Positions 11,690 through 25,000 of a stretch of DNA of 64,000 nucleotides are shown one piece after another (the stretch's first letter is position 1; every line of letters starts with the position of its first letter). This DNA comes from Panorpa germanica (Eukaryota > Arthropoda > Insecta > Mecoptera > Panorpidae), in NCBI GenBank assembly GCA_963678705.1, contig OY783205.1, positions 7,192,001-7,256,000 of the forward strand, read 5' to 3'. The notes beneath the pieces were generated by a model. The model was given only the letters and a program-made list of their open reading frames with translations, ran no database searches and had not been told where the DNA came from. Made by a program: the position numbers and the translations under genes.

Positions 11690-12963
11690 TTCGCCTTTCG
11701 GCTTTACAATCTACATTCTTAATACATTTCATATACTTCAACTTACAATTAAATTTACATTATTCTCTACTAACTTATTTATTCTTCTGTTTTTCCTTTC
11801 CTTCCACCTCTTTCCTTCACTGCCTCCCTTTAATAGCTGGCCAATATTCGTTTTGCTAGCTACTTTTTCCTTACACTCAAACTTAATGTGCTCCAGTGTT
11901 TCGTCCTCCGCTCCGCACACTCTATACTTTCTTTCCTAACTCTTTTCCCAGTATCTGTTTCCTTTTTCCTCATTTCCCAATCTAAACCTTGCTGTTCTTT
12001 TTATGTGTTTTATGTCTTTTTCTATAAGGTACTGAGGCACAGTATTTTCTTATAACCTTTTATATCTTTTATTGTAGTTACTTTTTTCTATTTTTCCCAT
12101 TCTCTCCTGCTGTTGTATCTTCTTATCCCTTCTCCTTAACTCCTCTTCTACACTTGCGCCCCCTTCTCTTCTCCGCTCTGCCTCCTCGATCGCCATTCCA
12201 TTCCTTTCAAAGTACTATTTTGTCTTTTTTGTACCTCCTCCCCCTCATTCTTTATGCTATCCTCTCTTATTTTCTTTTAAATTTTGCTTTCCGCTCTGTT
12301 CAATTTCTCCTCGTATTTTACTGCTCTTTCCCCTGTTTTAATTCGTATCTTATCCCATTTTAGCTCCTCCGTAGCCATGTATCCTGGCGTGCACCTGTCC
12401 AGCCCTAGTAACCATTTATTATATCTCACCTGTATTCTTTCCAACTTTTCTTGCTCCTTCCACCCCCAAACCTCTGCTCCATACAACATCATACTGGCTA
12501 TCAGTCTATCAAATATCCATATTCTCTTTTGTATGTCCCCCCAAATACCTTTTCCCCTAGTCCCCATACTCGTCGCATTGCTTGCTCTGCCTTCTTTGCT
12601 ACCTCGCTTATCTGAGCCTCTTCTCCATTGTTCTTTTTAAAAGTGTAGCCCAGATATTTAAATTCTTCTACTTCCTCAATGTCCTCTGTCTTGTATTTCC
12701 ACCTTTTATGTCTTCTTTTTCCACCCCCTTTTTTAAATACCATAATTTTTGTCTATTCCACATTTAACTCTAGTCCTTTCCTGTCTATATATCTCCCTAG
12801 CCGGTGAGCCATCTCCTGCAGCTCTCCTTTCCTTTTTGCCAACAGGACTATATCGTCAGCGTATGCTTAAGTCCATATCTTGTAGTGCCTTCCTATTAGC
12901 ACCCCCCATCTTGTCCTCTTACCATTACCCCCTCCAAGTCTGCTGTATATATCGCAAATAAAA
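11690..12963 (-). pseudogene. LINE fragment: reverse transcriptase C-terminal half and zinc-motif end
   Basis: Minus-strand translation near 12865-12780 gives AYADDIVLLAKRKGELQEMA, the YADD catalytic box of reverse transcriptase. It continues with EFKYLGYTFKKNNG (about 12690), MLYGAEVWGWKEQEKLERIQ (about 12490), and near the 3' end CGAEDETLEHIKFECK (about 11930-11880), a typical C-terminal cysteine/histidine motif. Several stops and frame changes break it. The 5' half of the LINE is missing, as expected from incomplete reverse transcription. It sits inside Helitron copy B. The clade is not assigned; similar proteins are common in insect genomes. Confidence 0.75.
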
Positions 12964-15318
12964 TGCAAAATATTATTTTGTTATAATTCCTTTATTTACA
13001 GTAATAAAGCACTGTATTGACCAGTCTTCAGTGCCCCCGCCCATAAGCCCCAATCATCACCTCTTGGCTTCATGCTCTCTTACGTTTCCGAACTTTTAAT
13101 TTGATTCCTCTAAACTTCTGCCATGAAGCGCCTCCTACTTTTAGCACTCTGCATCGCTTCTTCCCTGAGCATCGTCGGTCCTTAGAGAACTTTCACAGCG
13201 CCCCCGCTGCGTAAAATTATCATTTACCATAATGAAGCACAGTATTAAACAATGTCCACTGCCCCGGCTCTAAACATTAATCACCTCTTGGCTCCATGCT
13301 CTGTATCGTTCTCGCACTTTTAATTGTAATCATCTGCACCTTTGCCATAATGCGCCCACTTGCAACACTACAGCTTAACTGAACATCATCGCTTATTAGG
13401 GCACTTTCCTATACCCCCCGTTTAGCGCAATTATTAAATAATCCTGCGCTTCCACCCCCTGCGTACTAATCTCTGAACAATTAGTTTTCCAAATTAATAC
13501 TTTACTGGCAACCTGCATACTAAATTTCATCCTTAGAAGTACATTATTTTTTAATAATTATTCGATATGATAAATCTTTGATAAAATTTTCACTAATTTC
13601 AATGTAAACCTACTAATTACATCAATTCATTTTTGTTTTTAAGAAAGCCTAGCAGTTCGCTCCCAATAATCTCATCTCTAGGCCTTTTCCTTCCCGTTAT
13701 TGCACTTTCCCATACCCTGCGACCCACACTTTCAGCACCAAAGCACATATTCTGCAACACGGTTACCTCTCAGGGCCATTATAATCTATCGCCACTACTT
13801 CTAAAACCACCGTTACTTAGTACTGAACCCCAGCGCCACACTCTCTTCCAATCAGGCACTATTAATTCGATATTATAGCAATTCATTCACATGAATAAAA
13901 CTGTACTGTAATCTTACATTCTATATTTCGTATTTATATTTACGTTATAATATTAGTCACCCCATTAATCCCCGCTCCTGAAATAAAATTGTCAAATTTT
14001 AGGCATAGCAATCTATTTTGCTCGTAGCAACTCTCTCTACCTTTATCTACTCCTACTTTTATAAATGATCGAAATACAAAATTGAGTTCTTTGGCAAAGC
14101 TTTTTCCCGCCCCCACTTCCCCAATTTCACGCCGCTACTAAGGTTAAATTTATTTTTGCAAATATGCACATGCATAGTTTCTATTTTTTCACTTTATCTA
14201 TTTTTTGATATTTGGGGCTGTTAACTATTTGCTCCCTATACCTCTCACTCCTGTTCGATTTCACAGCACAACAAACGCACCAAAAATCAATCCAATTCTA
14301 TTACTGAATGTAATTTGAATATCTGACTTATAGAGAACTATTGTGCTTCTATTTAATATTCTACATGCAAAATATCATCGTTGTACCTCTATATTGTTCT
14401 TATACTCGGTTTATCACCCCCCATTCTAGTGTTACACTTAAGGAAATGTAGTTTTTTTTATATTTTCGTTATTAATATGTCAATCTATAATATCTGCATA
14501 CTAAATTTCAGCTTTGTATTTATATTTTAGCATTAGTACCCCCACATACCTGCGCTACTGAACAAGTTTGTCAAATTTTAACACAGGGATCTATTTTATT
14601 TGTATCTAAGAACATATATTCTAAACTATAGCCTTTCATTTCTATATATATCATATTTCTAATTTTTGGCCCCCAGCGCCCGCCGCCTCTGGAAAGTTAC
14701 AGTTTTCTATAGTTTTTCTTTAATGACACTCTATATAAGGCACACGTTCCAAATATCAACGTTCTAGCTCTGTTGCGACATTGCCTCCAAAAAATCACGC
14801 CGCTACTAAATTAAAATTTTGGTAATCCAATTATTGGCAAACATGCACAATTAGTGTCTTAATACATAACCAAAGTTTTAATACTTCTTTTTCAATATTT
14901 CTGGCTTTTAATGTCTTTACTCCCGCCGCCACTGGAAATTTGGGGCTGTTTATTTTTTTTCATTAATTACTGTCTACAGCGAGCCTACATAATAAATTTG
15001 AACGCCCTAACTCTATTCTAACATTGCCCCTAGAAATTCGCGCCGCTACTGAACTCAAATTTTAAATTTCCAACTATCGGAAAATGTGCACAATTATGAT
15101 CTCAATACACATACCAAATTTCAGTTTTCTATCTTTTCTAGTTCGTCAGATATTAGCAAAATTATTTTTTCGAATTTTTCAGTTTTTCCAGTATAAGTTT
15201 TTCCACAGAAATTCAGGGACGTTAAAAGTCTTAGAAATTCGTCCTTTACATCATACCAAAATTTGAAGAACTTTGTAGGCGCCGTTTAGAAGATACCATA
15301 TACGATTTTGTTACCGGA

Positions 15319-15802
15319 TATATATATAAAAATATAAATATATAAATATATAAATATATAAATATATAAATATATAAATATATAAATATATAAATATATA
15401 AATATATAAATATATAAATATATAAATATATAAATATATAAATATATAAATATATAAATATATAAATATATAAATATATAAATATATAAATATATAAATA
15501 TATAAATATATAAATATATAAATATATAAATATATAAATATATAAATATATAAATATATAAATATATAAATATATAAATATATAAATATATAAATATATA
15601 AATATATAAATATATAAATATATAAATATATAAATATATAAATATATAAATATATAAATATATAAATATATAAATATATAAATATATAAATATATAAATA
15701 TATAAATATATAAATATATAAATATATAAATATATAAATATATAAATATATAAATATATAAATATATAAATATATAAATATAAATATATAAATATATAAA
15801 TA
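15319..15802. repeat. Microsatellite array of AAATATAT, about 60 copies
   Basis: An almost uninterrupted 8-bp period fills about 480 bp inside Helitron copy B. At the matching place copy A has only about 35 bp of irregular TATA/AAATATAT sequence (11493-11527), so the array grew after the copies separated. Array length in an assembly is unreliable. Confidence 0.9.
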
Positions 15803-15881
15803 ACGCTCTATATAAATATATATGAGTTCTTATGAGTTTTCCATGTTAAATTGGAACATTACGAACATTATAATAGGTAGA

Positions 15882-17202
15882 TGATTAAAAATATAGGATT
15901 TTGAATACAGAAAATGTAAACATAAATGTCAACAATTAACAGTATTTAATCTTTGAAATCTATCATAGTTATATTGAATATTATTTTACTTACTAAATAT
16001 GTTACTGCTTTTTTGGTGGGTGAAGATTACCAAAACTTTCAGCAAGTTACCCAATGTGTTCCTGATGGTGTTTAGTTATCTAAATTAATTATGCCAGTCT
16101 CATTTTAACAAATTTTTATATGTAAATCATTTCTCATAATTACACCTCTAAAGTGAGGGATATTAAATTGCTTTATACATTTTATAAAATCGATAGCAGT
16201 GAGAACTCATTTACGTAGCTTTAATGAAAGTTTTTTGGATACGGTTTATTATATAATCCTAACTCTTTTTTATAAGGTTTTAAAGAAATTACTTTCCCAG
16301 ATTTTCCAATCGCTATAACTTTCATAGTTTGGTTATGTTTTTGAAATTCTACTAACATTTTTCTTACATCCTGTCAATCCATCAATGGCTGCAAATCCCG
16401 CAAATAATAGTTTAGGAACGGTAGAAAACCTTCTTACTTTTACAGTACCAAATAATATTTAATTTTATTGACCAGTACATTAGATAACATTTCTTAAGGT
16501 AGGAGGTAACCTTTTCCAATTAAATGCACGTTAGTAATCGAATCGGTTTATTTATGATAGTAGCTCTATTAAAACTGTTATTATATTTAGCGCATAATCA
16601 ACATAACGAAACAACACCTAAAAGTAAAATGCACTGTTGGTTAAAGATCGAACTCGAAAGCAACCTTGATAGATTTATGATCTCAACAAACATATTGCTT
16701 GCACAAAGGCATGATCCGTATCATAAACGCACAAGTAGTACAAAGGCAAACACACTGTAGATACTGATGACTCACAAATCGTATATAGGATTAGAGAATT
16801 CGATAAAATAATAAAACAAATATATATGTATATTAAAATACATAATATTTATTTTAATAGAATAAAATGACTGTATGAATATATATAACATGTGGTTTAA
16901 TGTCAACTAGTAACTATATCATAATGTTAAACAAATGTTCTTCGTAAAAACAAATTTTGTAATGCACAAACATTCGGAGTAACAGTAGCAGCTGTTTAGA
17001 GAATATACGAGAATGTTGTGCTGTAATGAACCAGGTGCTTGTCATCAAAATTAATTTCGTTATTTACTAATCATAAAACCTATGATGCCTGGCGTAGCCC
17101 ACATATATGAAGTCACGTTACCATAAATTCTGCCAATATTGTAGGGAGTCGTCGGTGATAAGACTCAGCATCCTAAATAGGTAACTTATATATATTAATA
17201 TA
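15882..17202. other. No gene seen
   Basis: AT-rich sequence. A 78-codon open stretch at 16524-16760 has no recognisable motif, and I do not call it a gene. Confidence 0.45.
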
Positions 17203-17634
17203 GCGTGTCCCAATATTCAACGATAAGCGGGCACCAGAGGGTGGTCTTGCTCATGACTACACGAGAAATAAAGAAAAAAACAATTTATCTCATTTTGTTT
17301 AGAAATTACAAGAAAAAATAAAAATCATTCGAAAATTGAAACACCTTAAGATGTATTTAACTACCAAGACCACAATTTTTCAAATATTTTGGATTTCTTT
17401 TTTGTATCGGCAACCTAAATAGCACTGCTATCCACCACAACCATTAAAAATCCCAGAATGCTAGTAGTTTTTACACAAAAATCAATCGAATTTATTTTTT
17501 TTTCTTAAAATTTTTAAAGATTTTTACTTTTAATTTTTAAAATGAGATAAACTCTTTTTGTCTTTTTTTCTCGTGTAGTCATGAGCAGGACCACCCTCTG
17601 GTGCCCGCTTATTGTTGAATTTTGGGACACCCTG
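17203..17634. mobile_element. MITE with about 95-bp terminal inverted repeats, TA-flanked
   Basis: The left arm starts GCGTGTCCCAATATTCAACG. The right arm, reverse-complemented, starts CAGGGTGTCCCAAAATTCAA. They stay alike for about 95 bp, including GCGGGCACCAGAGGGTGGTC. TA lies immediately outside both ends (17201-17202, 17635-17636). The TA duplication suggests the Tc1/mariner superfamily. The interior of about 240 bp is non-coding. Confidence 0.75.
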
Positions 17635-18157
17635 TATTTAATATATTCATTTATCTATATCCGATGTTCCGCTAACCACAAAACAGTAGTGTATCCAGTA
17701 TTACTACCAAAACCGAAGTAATATTTTAACTAAAATGGTCTAAAATTGGTCTACTTTATAACCCTTAATGATTAATTGATTCAGTAAAAAATAACTTTTA
17801 TTAGAAACCTTATCTTTCACGCCAGCAAAACATCTTTAAAAGTATATTACATTGTCATTCATATTCTAAAAATTATGTGTGGTAAAATTTGAGCTCCTTT
17901 GTTTATAAGGAAATAGTTTAACAATCGATTGCAAAGTTTTGACCACAGCTACAAACAACGTCGATACGCGAAGTGTTATTTTACATAAAACTTTATATCT
18001 TTATAATTATATTGTTTATATGTTACTATTTAGTTACCATTTATTAGAATACCAAGTACTCCGATTCCAAGACAAATAAAACTTCAATGAAACAAAATCA
18101 AAGATTTAGTTGCTCAAAAACCATCATTTTCTCTCAACTCATCCAGCAGATTGGAAC
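17635..18157. other. Upstream region of the threonine-rich membrane protein gene
   Basis: Should contain the promoter and 5' untranslated region. No TATA box or other clear element could be singled out in this AT-rich sequence. Confidence 0.35.
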
Positions 18158-20660
18158 ATGTTTAGAGACGTAATAAAGTTGTACCTCGCTGTGTTCTACG
18201 TTGTTGTTAGCATCCTGGGGAAACGAATAGTGTTGTGGTTTACTGCCTTGCTAGCCAAATTGTACAGAAAATGGCGCGCTGTAATGATTGTGATAGGCGG
18301 GCTGCTTGCTTTGCTGATTTTGGTGAGTGATTATGTACATAATTATAGCCCAGATTCTATTCAGTACAATTTTTTCATTTATTTCAAATTACCAGTAAAT
18401 TTTACTCATTAGCTAAGGCAATGGGTTTGTGAAAATATTGCGTTTTTATAATTTCAATTGCGTACTATTTATATATATTGGGGACTGACCAATTGAGATA
18501 TGATAACGGAAAAAAATTAAACTAATAAACAATCACTATAGCCGAGTCAGTGTATGGTTTTTACATTGATAATCATTAGTTATTAAAAGATAAGAGTTAA
18601 AATGGAAGTTGGAACATTTATAACACGTCCAAAATAGAAAACGACAATCTGTTCTGCAGTAAGAGACTGACAAAATAAAAGTAGTAAATATTTATATGTT
18701 ATTTTTCAATATTTTCCAAAGCCTGGCGATCATTCTATTAGCATAGAATTTTTTTATGGAATTTGGAAAAAAATTGATTAATTTTGTAAAAAATTTCCAA
18801 AAATTAAATAAAATTACTCCTCGAGTAAAAGTATGTATGTATAAAGAAGTATTCTAGGAATTTATTGTCTTCATTAGTCTCTCGAATCTCGAAGCAAAGA
18901 GTTTTAAGTTAAATCTTCAATAAACTCTCTATCCTTAGATCTTGAAAAACATGGATGCTCTTCGATAGAAGCAGGATCATTTTGTTGTAGAGCAAGAGAT
19001 TGTAAATCCTTCATGTAAGAATTTCAAACTCGTCTCCTATTCTACAAAAATTAATCTGCATTATATTGATATTTATAAATTGAAGGTTAAGAATTTAACA
19101 ATAATGCTACTTATGTATGTTTACATCTTCTCCACCCTTCTTTACTTTAAGATCTAAAGATAAAATTCGCTCTACATCGTGAAAACTTTTTGATTTGGGT
19201 TATTACCAGCTTAAGATATTATTTCAACTAATTTTAATAACATTTCATTTGTCAAAAATACATAATTTTGATTTTCAGGTAGTCATCATTGCTATGTTTG
19301 CTGTAAAATCTGACGCGCCAGGTAATAATCAATTTGTTCATATTCGTTGTATCTCATTGGGATTGTTCGCATAATGACGGTCGCACACTGCAAACACGAT
19401 TGTCTTAAGATACACTGTAAAAGAAATTAATCGAAAAATGTTTTAGACGCTCTCCCTTATGCTAAAGCTGTATTGCGAAAAAGAATAGCGGGAAAGGTAT
19501 TCGTGCACTTTGCAGCATGTACAAAGCAACAAATATTTATAAATATTCAACGCTATTGTTTTATTATTAATTTAAAAAGAAACCTTTTTTAATAAACAAC
19601 CAACATATGAACCACGCCTTATTTAAAACATATAGGTAATAAAATTTTGTAAATTTTTCTAGATGGCAGTGCGGTTACAATAAATCCAAACCAAGAAAAT
19701 ATGACGTCTGCAGACATTTTAACTAAAGGACCTCATATTGATAACAAATCAGTTAATAGCAATCTTGAAAATAGAATAAGGACGAATTTGATATCAGTTT
19801 TACCTAAGATGTTGAAGAAATTAGAAAAAAACTTAAGGAATAACTTTAATACCATGGATGCGGAAATGGTTCTCACATATAATTCAATAGAAGAGATAGA
19901 AATAATACCAACACCGTCATCTGTGAAAAGATTTGTATCAAAAAACATATTAAAAGCACCAACAACGGCAACACCAATAATGTATAGAACAACAACTACA
20001 AAACCAAGGTTGAGAACACTAATGCTCTCAAGAAATGAATTCTCAACTGTGGAAACACTAACAGAAATATCAACAGAAGTAAATCCTATTCCAACAACTG
20101 AAATTCCAACAACAACGATGACTCAAATGGTTTCGACGATAACTGAATTGCCAACTGTCTCAGTAACAACAACTGCAACTGATGTACCAACGGTAACTTC
20201 AATCTTCTTAACAACTGAACTGCCAACATCAACAATGACAACACAGATGGTCTCAACAACAAATGAATTAACAACTGTACTACCAACAACAACCAAACTG
20301 TTCTTATCAACTCAATCAACTGCGCCAACAACAAGTGTAATGCAAACCAAGGTAACCAATCCATTAATAAATGAAATGATTAACATATCAACATTAAGGA
20401 AAACAATAGCTTTACTGATGTATTCAACAACAACTGAATTTCCAAAGGTGGCAATACTAAAAGAAACAACAACTGCCACACCACTTTTAGAATTAACAAC
20501 ACCAAGAGGAGTGGCACCAACGACAAGAATGACACGTGAACAACTAATTAGGGGTTACGTGCGCAGACAGATTAGGAAGGTAAAGGAAAACAAAGCGAAA
20601 GGGATTAAGGAACATCCACTAACGAAGTATTACAAACTTATTCGCCCAACTCCTAAATAA
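18158..20660 (+). CDS. Uncharacterised membrane-anchored threonine-rich protein, three exons
   Basis: Exons 18158-18322, 19279-19321 and 19663-20660 join in phase (0, then 1) into 401 residues. Splice sites are GTGAGT/TTTTCAG and GTAATA/TTTCTAG. The N-terminus has two hydrophobic stretches: about residues 8-30 (LYLAVFYVVVSIL and IVLWFTALLA) and 42-66 (VMIVIGGLLALLILVVIIAM), the second formed across the first splice. The rest is a Thr/Ser/Pro-rich region (about residues 160-330) with repeated blocks such as TTELPT and TTMTQMVST, likely heavily O-glycosylated if outside the cell. A strongly basic tail follows (REQLIRGYVRRQIRKVKENK). Start chosen at ATG 18158, with A at -3. I do not recognise the family. 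A mucin-like surface protein is inferred from composition only. Confidence 0.7.
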
Positions 20661-21124
20661 ACTGCGTCTCTTGGTGCCTATTGAAGCAGCAATCTTCAAC
20701 TAGGGCACAAAGGGTAAAAAATGTGTGGCTCATCTAAATTTCGTTATGAGCTACTTTCTTATGTTTAGGTATATGAAACTATGGTACATATTTTTTAATT
20801 CATAAAGTTTATAGAGATATAGTTGTAGCTATTTCATTTGATGTTTAATTTCGATTTCAGAAGTCACGTGACACAGAACTTTACAAGTAATTTATTTTTT
20901 TAACATTGCTTACCAATTTCATATGATTTTATCTTTATATGTTATCGAGGTAGCCGTAAATAATATTTGACGTGTTCGTTGTATAACGGTAAATTTTAAC
21001 CGTTATACGGATGAGTCGAAAATATTAACAAATATATATTTTGTTAGATTAATTAACTTTATTAATTTCTTCAGTCGTTATTTCAACCGTTGTGCTAGTT
21101 AGGTTGTTGTTTATAGGTTGATAG
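20661..21124. other. 3' flank of the threonine-rich gene
   Basis: Likely holds the 3' untranslated region. AATAAA overlaps the stop codon at 20655-20660, too close to be the obvious cleavage signal. No other feature seen. 21117-21124 is the left target duplication of the hAT element. Confidence 0.4.
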
Positions 21125-21284
21125 TAGGGTTGTAACGAATGTTCGATTTCCTACATTTTTTATTAATCTTTTAAATGAATTTCTAACTCCAACATTCACG
21201 AATGCGAATATCGGTTTGGATTAGCGCAAATCTTGGCATATGGCATCATATGCTTTACTTAGAATATAATATAAATTTGTATGT

Positions 21285-21880
21285 GAATTGAATTTCATTT
21301 AAAACTTTAATCCATTTTTAAATTGAAATATTTTACTCTATTTACTCGTTCAATATTAATTTTATATAGCATATAACAACAAATAATTTTTCATGTAAGA
21401 CTAAAAAATATGTTTTTTCCAATAAAATATATGATATTTTTAATTTTTTCGTTATTTGACTAAACTTTTTTTATTAGTAATAAACCTAATAATTCTACAA
21501 TCCATAATAAGAAGTTTCTCCAATGTTTCATAAAGAGCGCCCTAATTTTCTCAACGTCCCCTTTTTCAATTCTTAAATTTCTCATTTATGAAAAATGAAT
21601 TGAACACCGTAATACAGGCGCAAAATTTCAACTTTCTATCTCTTACGAATTAAAAATAATACAGGAAAAACTGATTAAATTTTTTCTTGTTTTTTTTTTC
21701 AAAATTACGAGTTTCCAGAGAATTCAAGGGAAAATTCCAGAACGCCAAAAGTCTTAGAATTTTTTTCTCTACAAAATAGGAAAATTTTAAAAACATTGAT
21801 TAAGCCGTTTTCATTCTACCATACGAGTTTCAGCAACAAACAAACATATAAACATATACGTGGAACATTAGAGAATCCTA
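21285..21880 (-). mobile_element. Diverged Helitron-type U unit inside the hAT element
   Basis: Shares the order of blocks with U1-U4 at 5.9-9.0 kb: TCCATTTTTAAATTGAAATA, ATTCTACAATCCATAATAAG, AACTTTCTATCTCTTACGAA, AGTCTTAGAATTTTTTTCTC. More diverged than those units, and its hairpin/CTAG end is not recognisable. Non-coding. Confidence 0.55.
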
Positions 21881-22070
21881 TCATTTGTGTTGTGTTTGGT
21901 GTAATTAAAAATTTGGTAATTTACTTATTGGTAATTCTCTGCGTGTTTAAAGAGGTGAAAGTTTATTTTAGTTATCATTTAATTGTTATTTTATATTACA
22001 AGTTCAAGTAGTAACTAAATTATTGTAAATCGAATCAGTTGCATTGTTATTTTCACAATTATATAAATTA

Positions 22071-25000
22071 CTAGCAAACCCGGCGAACTCCGTTTCGCCA
22101 TCAGATGGCTTCGTTTTATGTAACATTTCGTTTGGTGATTAAAAGATAAAAAAAAAATTTATACCATTTCACAACAGTAATGAATTCATTTCGATTAGTG
22201 TTATTTAGTTGAACTTCTCTAAGTAAATGAAAGTAAATCCAAAGTAAATACTGAATCGAAGCGTTATACGTGTCCGCAAATTATCCGTTTCATTGAAGTG
22301 CTCGTTTGTAAACCACATTTTTTGTTTTTTGGTCTGACGTTAACAAAAACAAAGCGGATGGTTTCCCAACTCGTGAACACGCAACGTATAACTGCCCATG
22401 TGAAAAACAATGATTTTCTAAATTTATCCCGCAAACACTAAGCGATTGGCCTTGCGACTTGTTAATTGTCATTGCGAACGCAAGGCGAACTGGAAATTGC
22501 AATCGTTTGAAGTCAAACGGAAGATCAGTCGGAATCATTGGTATTCGAGGAATACATACATTTTCACCTGCGTACTTTCCGTTAGTAATGGTTGCCTCAA
22601 TCAAATTCGGCATAAGTGTTTTATCGAAAGTCGAGTACCGTTGCAAAGTCGCGGTGGATTCAAATTACGCAATATCATAATAACTGTACCAACTTTGAGT
22701 TGCAAGTTATGTGGTGGAAATCCTGGTAACTCCAGAGAGTTCAAAAACTCCGTTGGATAATTTACTACATCATCGGGATTTGTTGTGGAATCAACGGATT
22801 TGTATGTCACCAAATCGCCAGCAATTTTTGATTGAATGGTGAAATTCAGTGCGTGTACATCATTATTCTTTGCGGCAAGAATTGCTCGTTGACTTAACCA
22901 AGCATAATTCTGATAATTCTCACTAATGTTTGGGAAAACATTTTCAATAAGAGCTAATTGAGAGTCTACAAATCGGCAAAAGTCGTTTGTAAGAGTAATT
23001 AATCCAGATGTCGCATCAACTGGGACTTTTCCATTTCCAACAGCTAACAATTGTTTGGAAAATTGTGCAGCACTTTCATCGTTTTGAAGTTGAACTCTCA
23101 TATTAGTGGTTAGCGATAATGTTTTCACGTTATTCCATAAAGGTGATGCCTTCAGGCAAGCATTCAATTCATCTGCAGGCGTTCCACGGGGAATTACTGG
23201 CAACATCTGCCTGAAATCGCCTGCCAACAATATCATCAAGCCGCCAAAGATGTTGGTATTTCGCCGAAGATCCTTCAGTGTGAAGTTAAGTGCTTCAAGT
23301 GATTTCTTATGTGCCATTGTGCACTCATCCCAAACAATGAGGTTGCATTGCATCAACAATTTTCCCATTGCACTGGATCGGGAAATATTGCATGTTGGAG
23401 TATCAATTGTGTTTAAATTGAGTGGCAACTTAAGCGCAGAATGTGCAGTACGACCGCCATCTAGTAGAGTCGCCGCAATTCTAGATGATGCTAACGCCAA
23501 AGCTATGTTACATCTTGATCGAATAGTGGCCAAAATCAATGAAATGACAAATGTTTTCCCTGTTCCTCCAGGTGCGTCCAGGAAGAATAGACCACCAGTA
23601 TTATTGTCCACCGCTTGCATTAATGTTTCGTATACTTGTTTTTGCTGTTCATTCAGCAACGGCACATTATTTCGAACGAATTCCTGCAATGTATCAACAT
23701 TGTATTGCAGCTCTCGATTTAATTCTTGGTTGAATGCATCGTGCATCGATCGATTTGGCGCAATCATTCCTACTTCAATCAGTAGCTTGTTTGCAATAGT
23801 CAAGCATTGATCCTCAATCAGAATCAATCCTTCATTGTAGATTTCATCGGTAATTTGGATGTCAGGATTATTCGTTTGAATGCGCAAGCGATGCAAGATA
23901 TCTTCACATATGTCTTTGTATTTGTTCCATAACTGAATTGGTTGTGAAGGAAAACATGTGGTGATGATAATTGCGAACAGCGTTCGTATTTGGTACGCAT
24001 TTGATGAAACAACTGAATCCGCAAGTGTTAAATCCCAATGAGAATCGTTCCCCAGCAAACCCAATAGTTGACATGCTTCTCGATATGTTTGGCATTGGTG
24101 GCCATTCACAGTTTTCAAATGCGCAAATGATTTTGGTCCACGTACATTTACCAACAGCAGTCGCAAATAAAAACATTCATCATTTCTAGGATGAACAGTA
24201 TACATGCGACCTAGTGCATCAGTGGAAAACACCTGTGGCCAATCTGGAACTGGGGTTCCTTGTTTGCGACGTTGGAATTTCTTTGTTGATTGATTCCAAG
24301 TGTAATACTTGGGCATTTCAACGTACATCAGCGTCGCTGCGAATGGATCTGCTTCACACATTGCAAAGAAGCTAGTCAATGTTGTCGATGGTGGTCTCTC
24401 AGCTCGTTGTGCCGCATTAGCCTCAGTGAAGTAAACTCTTTGGCCATTTTCCAAATGCACTGCTAAATGAACAACTGTGGGATATCTTTCATGAATTTAA
24501 AATGACAATAATCGCCACAGTGCTTCATTAGTACTGACGTATCTACCCATTTGGAAGTTGCTGATTTCGTCATTCGCATTTTCCGACGCAATACGAAACA
24601 CAGCCATGTCACTGCCTTTTGTGACGTACTTGCACAAATATTTGATTGATTTGGCCGAATGACAACTCTCAACGTTTGCATGTGTTTTGAAAATTCGTGA
24701 TAGCAGCGGGCAATATGGTACAATGAATTCATTTCCGATCTCAATCTCTTGATTTTTAACTTTAACTTTGATAGTTCGACCATTATCTTCTTTTGAACGC
24801 CGACGATAAACTGGATACCCATCGTTCCCTGTGACTGTTTCAGCAACTAACGGTCGCGGATATCGTTTTGTGCACTTTCCATCAGCCATGCGAGGCGATA
24901 ATGGATTTAATGCACCGCACGGTCCATGCACCATCTGTGTCGTCACAATGTCGTGTAGATGGGGATCAGTGACTGGATCAGGAATTTCAGCTGATATGAT

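Larger units (their letters stand above)
11590..15881 (-). mobile_element. Large non-autonomous Helitron, copy B, carrying a LINE fragment
   Basis: The same family as copy A: 12964-15310 parallels 9055-11480 closely. The left end is GTAG plus the hairpin CGTCGC/GCGACG. The right end, GTAGA followed by T, gives TCTAC on the minus strand, a standard Helitron 5' terminus. It is longer than copy A because a LINE fragment lies at about 11690-12963 and an 8-mer array has expanded near its 5' end (15319-15802). No Helitron protein is encoded. Confidence 0.65.

Noticed and set aside
19733-20364. Minus-strand open frames opposite the threonine-rich exon
   Set aside because: Produced by the ACA/ACT-rich exon read backwards.
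23106-23810. 234-codon plus-strand frame inside the Helitron helicase
   Set aside because: Antisense shadow of the helicase coding region; no protein motif of its own.
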